NCBI GenBank assembly: GCA_001770785.1
Contig: MERZ01000046.1
Span: forward strand, 1 to 9,934
Reading direction: 5' to 3'
From: Burkholderiales bacterium RIFCSPHIGHO2_12_FULL_61_11
Lineage (GTDB): Bacteria > Pseudomonadota > Gammaproteobacteria > Burkholderiales > Burkholderiaceae_C
Length of the DNA: 9,934 bases
Under the pieces are notes generated by a model. It was not told where the DNA came from. It saw only the letters and a list, made by a program, of their open reading frames with translations, and searched no databases. The position numbers and the translations under genes are program-made. Positions 7,501 to 9,934 of this stretch are shown here, in pieces. Positions within the stretch are counted from its first letter, which is position 1. Every line of letters begins with the position of its first letter.

Positions 7501-7527
7501 GTTTCGCATTGTGGAGAGCTATTTTTA

Positions 7528-7953
7528 TCATACGTCACCATCGCAATTGAACATTGCGGGTGAATTGCCGGATATTGTCGTCGTACACGCAATAATTCCG
7601 CCACGCTTCAAGATGTACTGATCCACTCGAACGCCATTGCTATTGGTGGTTCTAACTTGTTTGGAAGCCTTTTCAAGGCTGGTACGTCGTTCCGCCGATT
7701 CATTGCGAATTGCATGATCTGCATCTTCCAGCGCTTGCTCACCTGCGAGTTTTGATTGTGCTAATTTTTTTTCTGCGGCGTTATATTCAGCATAACGGGC
7801 CGCCTTTTCCTGCGCTGCCTTTGCACGTTCTGCTGGGCTATCCATAAAAGTGAAGACACCAATTGCACATACGACAAATATGATTCCTGCCAACACCCAC
7901 TCCGATTTCGGATAACCGGCAATGGTTTCACTCTTGTTCTCATTGGTTTGCAC
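7528..7953 (-). CDS. small single-pass membrane protein, function unknown
   Basis: A 141-residue protein I do not recognise. The start is GTG 7953, supported by AGGGG 5 bases upstream. Residues 1-18 are hydrophilic. One transmembrane helix spans about 19-37 (WVLAGIIFVVCAIGVFTF). Next comes an Ala/Glu/Lys-rich segment, 41-100, that should form a long charged helix or coiled coil. A small C-terminal domain (about 105-141) has two cysteines, C123 and C137, that could form a disulfide. The likely topology is N-in with the C-terminal part in the periplasm, a layout shared by phage and conjugative accessory proteins and by secretion adaptors. Its DNA is visibly richer in A and T than the metabolic genes, consistent with acquisition. 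It appears monocistronic and ends at the strong terminator at 7375-7402. Confidence 0.75.
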   Translation of the reverse strand: MQTNENKSETIAGYPKSEWVLAGIIFVVCAIGVFTFMDSPAERAKAAQEKAARYAEYNAAEKKLAQSKLAGEQALEDADHAIRNESAERRTSLEKASKQVRTTNSNGVRVDQYILKRGGIIACTTTISGNSPAMFNCDGDV

Positions 7954-8329
7954 AAAATCCCCTTTTCTTAAAATAAACTTGTAAAGTTGATGCGTCGGAC
8001 CTCCCTTACGCCATCGTGATCTTAGGGGCTAAAACCGTCATTTCGGTGGTGGGATGGTAGCCGGTCTCAAACCGCGTTGAAAGAACGCAAAACCGGGGTC
8101 TTGGCAAGTTGCGGATTGCTGCGGATTCCAGCAAAAAGTGGAGCTTGACAGGCCAATTTCACGGTCTGAAGGCGCCTCAACCTCGCGGGCTGTGCAGCCA
8201 GTTCAATTCCCATTTGCGGAATCGAACCCGCGTTCCGCACGCACGGCGCCAGTCAGGCCCAAGGCGGCGACCAGAATCGCACCCATTTACACCCATTCCA
8301 GGGGCTGCCGACGCTTTCAGCTTCTCCTG
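7954..8329. other. gene-poor intergenic stretch with small hairpins and a signal-peptide-like mini-ORF
   Basis: No convincing gene. A nested dyad at 8061-8096 pairs CCGGT with ACCGG and, inside, GCGTT with AACGC around a GAAAG loop; it lies upstream of the membrane protein and could sit in its leader. TGCGGATT occurs twice in tandem, two bases apart, at 8112-8129. On the minus strand, ATG 8286 opens a 27-codon frame to a stop at 8203-8205. Its peptide MGAILVAALGLTGAVRAERG resembles a truncated signal peptide, but it has no clear ribosome site. The overlapping plus-strand frames of 67-88 codons are Arg/Pro/Ser-rich and look accidental. Confidence 0.4.
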
Positions 8330-8413
8330 TGCGGTGAATAGGACCATCAATCACCGCACATTATACGGCGAATAACCTTGCGCATACGGAGAATACGCCT
8401 CATAATCTCCGCA
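8330..8413. promoter_or_regulatory. five-copy operator-like motif array before the Fic gene
   Basis: Five copies of the 11-mer TRCGGNGAWTR: forward at 8330-8340, 8364-8374 and 8385-8395, reverse at 8348-8358 and 8403-8413. Copies at 8331-8340 and 8348-8357 face each other across 7 bp, and copies at 8386-8395 and 8403-8412 face each other across exactly 7 bp as well. That makes two 27-bp inverted sites whose starts are 55 bp apart, with a single half site between them. The right-hand site covers the putative -10 box and reaches the A of the start codon. The geometry implies a dimeric DNA-binding protein that represses this promoter. The obvious candidate is the winged helix at the C-terminus of the Fic protein itself. 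Confidence 0.7.
8378..8406 (+). promoter_or_regulatory. candidate sigma-70 promoter of the Fic gene, possibly leaderless
   Basis: CATAAT (8401-8406) is one base from the consensus -10. TTGCGC (8378-8383) shares TTG with the consensus -35 and sits at the ideal 17-bp spacing. Transcription would begin about 7 bases after the -10, at or next to the A of ATG 8413. There is no Shine-Dalgarno before that ATG, so the mRNA may be leaderless. The -35 is weak. Confidence 0.4.
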
Positions 8414-9537
8414 TGAACAGCGGCGATTACACTTACATCTGGCAGGCCAGCGACTGGCCAACTTGGCGCTTCGACCTGGCTACTCTGGCCCAACCACTGG
8501 CCGACGTCAGCCGCGCCCAGGGGCTCTTGATGGGGCGCTTGGCCGACGTGGGCATGGCACTGCGCGATCAGGCGAGCCTCGCGGCGCTCACCGAGGACGT
8601 GGTCAAGACCAGCGAGATTGAGGGCGAGCAGCTCAATGTCGAATCCGTGCGCTCGTCCATCGCCCGTCGGCTGGGCGTGGACATCGGTGCTCTGGCCCCG
8701 GTGGATCGTCACGTCGAAGGCGTGGTCGAGATGGTGCTCGATGCCACCGCCAACTGTCATGCGCCGGTGTCGCGGGAGCGTCTGTTCGGCTGGCATGCCG
8801 CGCTGTTTCCCACCGGCTACTCCGGCCTCTCCAAGATCAAGGTCGGCGGCTGGCGCGACGATGCCAGCGGCCCGATGCAGGTGGTATCCGGCCCCATCGG
8901 CCGCCAGCGAGTGCATTTCGAGGCACCGCCCGCCGACCGTCTGGATGCCGAAACCAGCCGATTTCTCGACTGGCTGAATGGCGCATCGAACGAACCGCCT
9001 CTGCTCAAAGCCGGCCTCGGCCATCTGTGGTTTGTCACCTTGCACCCGTTCGATGACGGTAATGGCCGTATCGCCCGGGCCATCGGCGATCTGCTGCTGG
9101 CGCGTGCCGACGGTAGTCCGCAGCGTTTCTACAGTTTGTCGGCGCAGATCCAGCGGGAGCGCAAGGCCTACTACGACATCCTGGAGCGGACCCAGAAGCG
9201 GTCGATGGATGTCACGGAGTGGCTCGCCTGGTTCCTCGACGCCCTCCATCGCGCCGTCGATCAGGCACAGTACACGCTCGGCACCGTGCTGACCAAGGCG
9301 CGTTTCTGGCAGCACTGGGCGATCACACCATTGAACGAGCGACAGGTAAAGCTGCTCAATCGGCTGCTCGACGGCTTCGAAGGCAAGCTCACCAGCAGCA
9401 AGTGGGCAGCCATTGCCAAGTGTTCGCCAGACACCGCTCTGCGCGACATCAACGACCTGCTTGCGCGGGGCGTGCTGCGGAAATCGGATGCAGGCGGGCG
9501 CAGTACCAGCTACGAGCTGAACGATCTGCCGGAGTAG
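8413..9537 (+). CDS. Fic family protein with N-terminal DUF4172-like domain and C-terminal winged helix
   Basis: A complete 374-residue Fic protein, a class that transfers AMP (or another phosphate-containing group) from a nucleotide to a hydroxyl side chain of a target protein. The N-terminus (YIWQASDWPTWRFD, residues 8-21) matches the Fic_N/DUF4172 type. The inhibitory helix motif [S/T]xxxE[G/N] is present as TSEIEG (66-71), N-terminal to the active site, making this class II with an intramolecular block. The catalytic motif HPFDDGNGRIAR (211-222) is perfect, with H211 as the base, the acidic residue at 215 and R219/R222. Residues about 307-369 form a winged helix-turn-helix with SSKWAAIAKCSPDTALRDINDLLARG. 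The start is ATG 8413; no ribosome site is seen. No dedicated antitoxin gene flanks it, as expected when inhibition is built in. A motif array covers its promoter, suggesting autoregulation. The target protein is unknown. Confidence 0.95.
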   Translation: MNSGDYTYIWQASDWPTWRFDLATLAQPLADVSRAQGLLMGRLADVGMALRDQASLAALTEDVVKTSEIEGEQLNVESVRSSIARRLGVDIGALAPVDRHVEGVVEMVLDATANCHAPVSRERLFGWHAALFPTGYSGLSKIKVGGWRDDASGPMQVVSGPIGRQRVHFEAPPADRLDAETSRFLDWLNGASNEPPLLKAGLGHLWFVTLHPFDDGNGRIARAIGDLLLARADGSPQRFYSLSAQIQRERKAYYDILERTQKRSMDVTEWLAWFLDALHRAVDQAQYTLGTVLTKARFWQHWAITPLNERQVKLLNRLLDGFEGKLTSSKWAAIAKCSPDTALRDINDLLARGVLRKSDAGGRSTSYELNDLPE

Positions 9538-9620
9538 TCGCGTCTTTTGGAATTGACTTGGCTCGCGGGCGGAACAGCGCCTTCATGGACTCCTGCCAAC
9601 TCATTCGCAAGGAGACCAAA

Positions 9621-9707
9621 ATGGAAGTTGTTCACTTCAATCAACGCCAGCTCGCTGCACGCTGGGACATCAGCGAGGCCACCCGAACGGTATCGACTCT
9701 TCAGTGA
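9621..9707 (+). pseudogene. AlpA/excisionase-like HTH protein, N-terminal fragment
   Basis: A good ribosome site (AAGGAG at 9609-9614, 6 bases before ATG) starts MEVVHFNQRQLAARWDISEAT. This is the opening of small MerR/AlpA-like helix-turn-helix proteins (HTH_17 type) that act as excisionases or regulators in plasmids and integrative elements. Such proteins normally continue with a second helix, about LERWRSEGIGP, and are 60-80 residues long. Here the frame changes to unrelated residues after the Thr at 21 and stops at residue 28. The join at about 9683 looks like a deletion or insertion boundary. Beyond it an overlapping frame reads ERYRLFSDEFGRWRLKRT before stopping at 9780, perhaps the end of another gene. 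The fragment is not expected to bind DNA. Confidence 0.6.
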
Positions 9708-9797
9708 TGAGTTTGGGCGATGGCGTTTGAAGCGAACTCTTTCGGGCCAAGACAATGGAAAGTTGGCGACCAACTTCTGACCAGGCAGCAGCGTACG

Positions 9798-9845
9798 CCG
9801 ATCAGTGATCAGCTCGGTGCGGCGCTTCTTGAACGGGTTATCCAT
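9798..9845 (-). pseudogene. possible N-terminal scrap of a large ATP-binding protein
   Basis: From ATG 9845 the minus strand reads MDNPFKKRRTELITD and then loses any family resemblance. The opening resembles the N-terminus of a family of large P-loop proteins found on plasmids and genomic islands (xNPFxxRxTE). Only about 15 residues support this, no P-loop is present, and no clear Shine-Dalgarno precedes it. The opposite strand has an overlapping 56-codon frame (ATG 9719 to TAA at 9887-9889) with no recognised features. Treat this as a hint that the region is a junction of broken genes. Confidence 0.25.
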
Positions 9846-9934
9846 TGCTTGAATGTCGTTTACGCCGTGCGAACAGCGGCTTCATCGTAAGCGTTCCGGC
9901 AACCCATATTGACCGGGTGCAACCGATCAGGTAG

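Larger units (their letters stand above)
9572..9885. repeat. short direct repeat flanking the right-end gene fragments
   Basis: GAACAGCGCCTTCAT (9572-9586) recurs as GAACAGCGGCTTCAT (9871-9885) with one mismatch. A looser match follows each copy (CTGCCAACTCATT against CCGGCAACCCATATT). On the minus strand both give short peptides starting MKALF or MKPLF. The pair brackets the truncated HTH gene and could mark a duplication or a recombination junction. The repeat is too short to be sure. Confidence 0.35.

Noticed and set aside
8212..8240. Possible tRNA T-arm on the minus strand (GGGTTCGATTCC)
   Set aside because: The T stem does not pair beyond two or three bases and no D arm, anticodon arm or acceptor stem can be built around it.
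8347..9315. 322-codon minus-strand open frame opposite fic
   Set aside because: The plus strand holds a perfect Fic motif and domain order; the antisense frame shows no recognisable domain.

Overview
The window looks like an accessory segment of a Burkholderiales chromosome, probably Comamonadaceae or a close relative. It carries a Bug-type (tripartite tricarboxylate transporter, TTT) solute-binding protein beside a LysR regulator and an enolase-superfamily enzyme, which is a very common arrangement in that order. It also has a PurH C-terminus typical of proteobacteria, and moderately GC-rich coding DNA interrupted by AT-richer patches. Species cannot be read from the sequence.

Layout from left to right. 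(1) Positions 1-470 hold two broken pieces: a frameshifted HigB/Gp49-type toxin gene (-) and the last 32 codons of purH (+). (2) Positions 470-941 contain no gene I can support. (3) Positions 942-2372 encode an intact NAD(P)-dependent aldehyde dehydrogenase (-). (4) Positions 2463-3502 contain a short repeat (copy A), an intact DUF1778/TacA-type antitoxin, its GNAT/TacT-type toxin broken at both ends, and a 152-bp mini-element with IS21-like ends that interrupts the toxin C-terminus. A perfect 22-bp palindrome follows. (5) Positions 3626-6957 form a catabolic or uptake module: a LysR regulator (-), a divergent Bug periplasmic binding protein with a one-base frameshift in a G6 run, and a mandelate racemase/muconate lactonizing enzyme family protein, closed by a hairpin. 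(6) Positions 6999-7266 are the 3' end of an IS3-like transposase gene with the element's terminus. (7) Positions 7371-7953 hold a strong terminator, repeat copy B and a small single-pass membrane protein (-). (8) Positions 8330-9537 hold a class II Fic protein (AMP-transferase type) with a C-terminal winged helix, preceded by five copies of an 11-bp motif. (9) Positions 9538-9934 hold truncated starts of other genes, including an AlpA/excisionase-like HTH protein.

How the parts relate. The LysR/Bug/racemase block is probably one regulated unit for taking up and converting an organic (sugar) acid, and the aldehyde dehydrogenase may or may not belong to it. The rest reads as a recombination scar zone: fragments of two toxin-antitoxin loci, two IS remnants, a duplicated-looking gene 3' end and a dispersed repeat. 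The most unusual signal is the motif array before the Fic gene. Five copies of TRCGGNGAWTR include two 27-bp inverted pairs with identical 7-bp spacers. One pair overlaps the putative -10 box and the start codon of a gene with no Shine-Dalgarno, which suggests an autoregulated and perhaps leaderless Fic gene.
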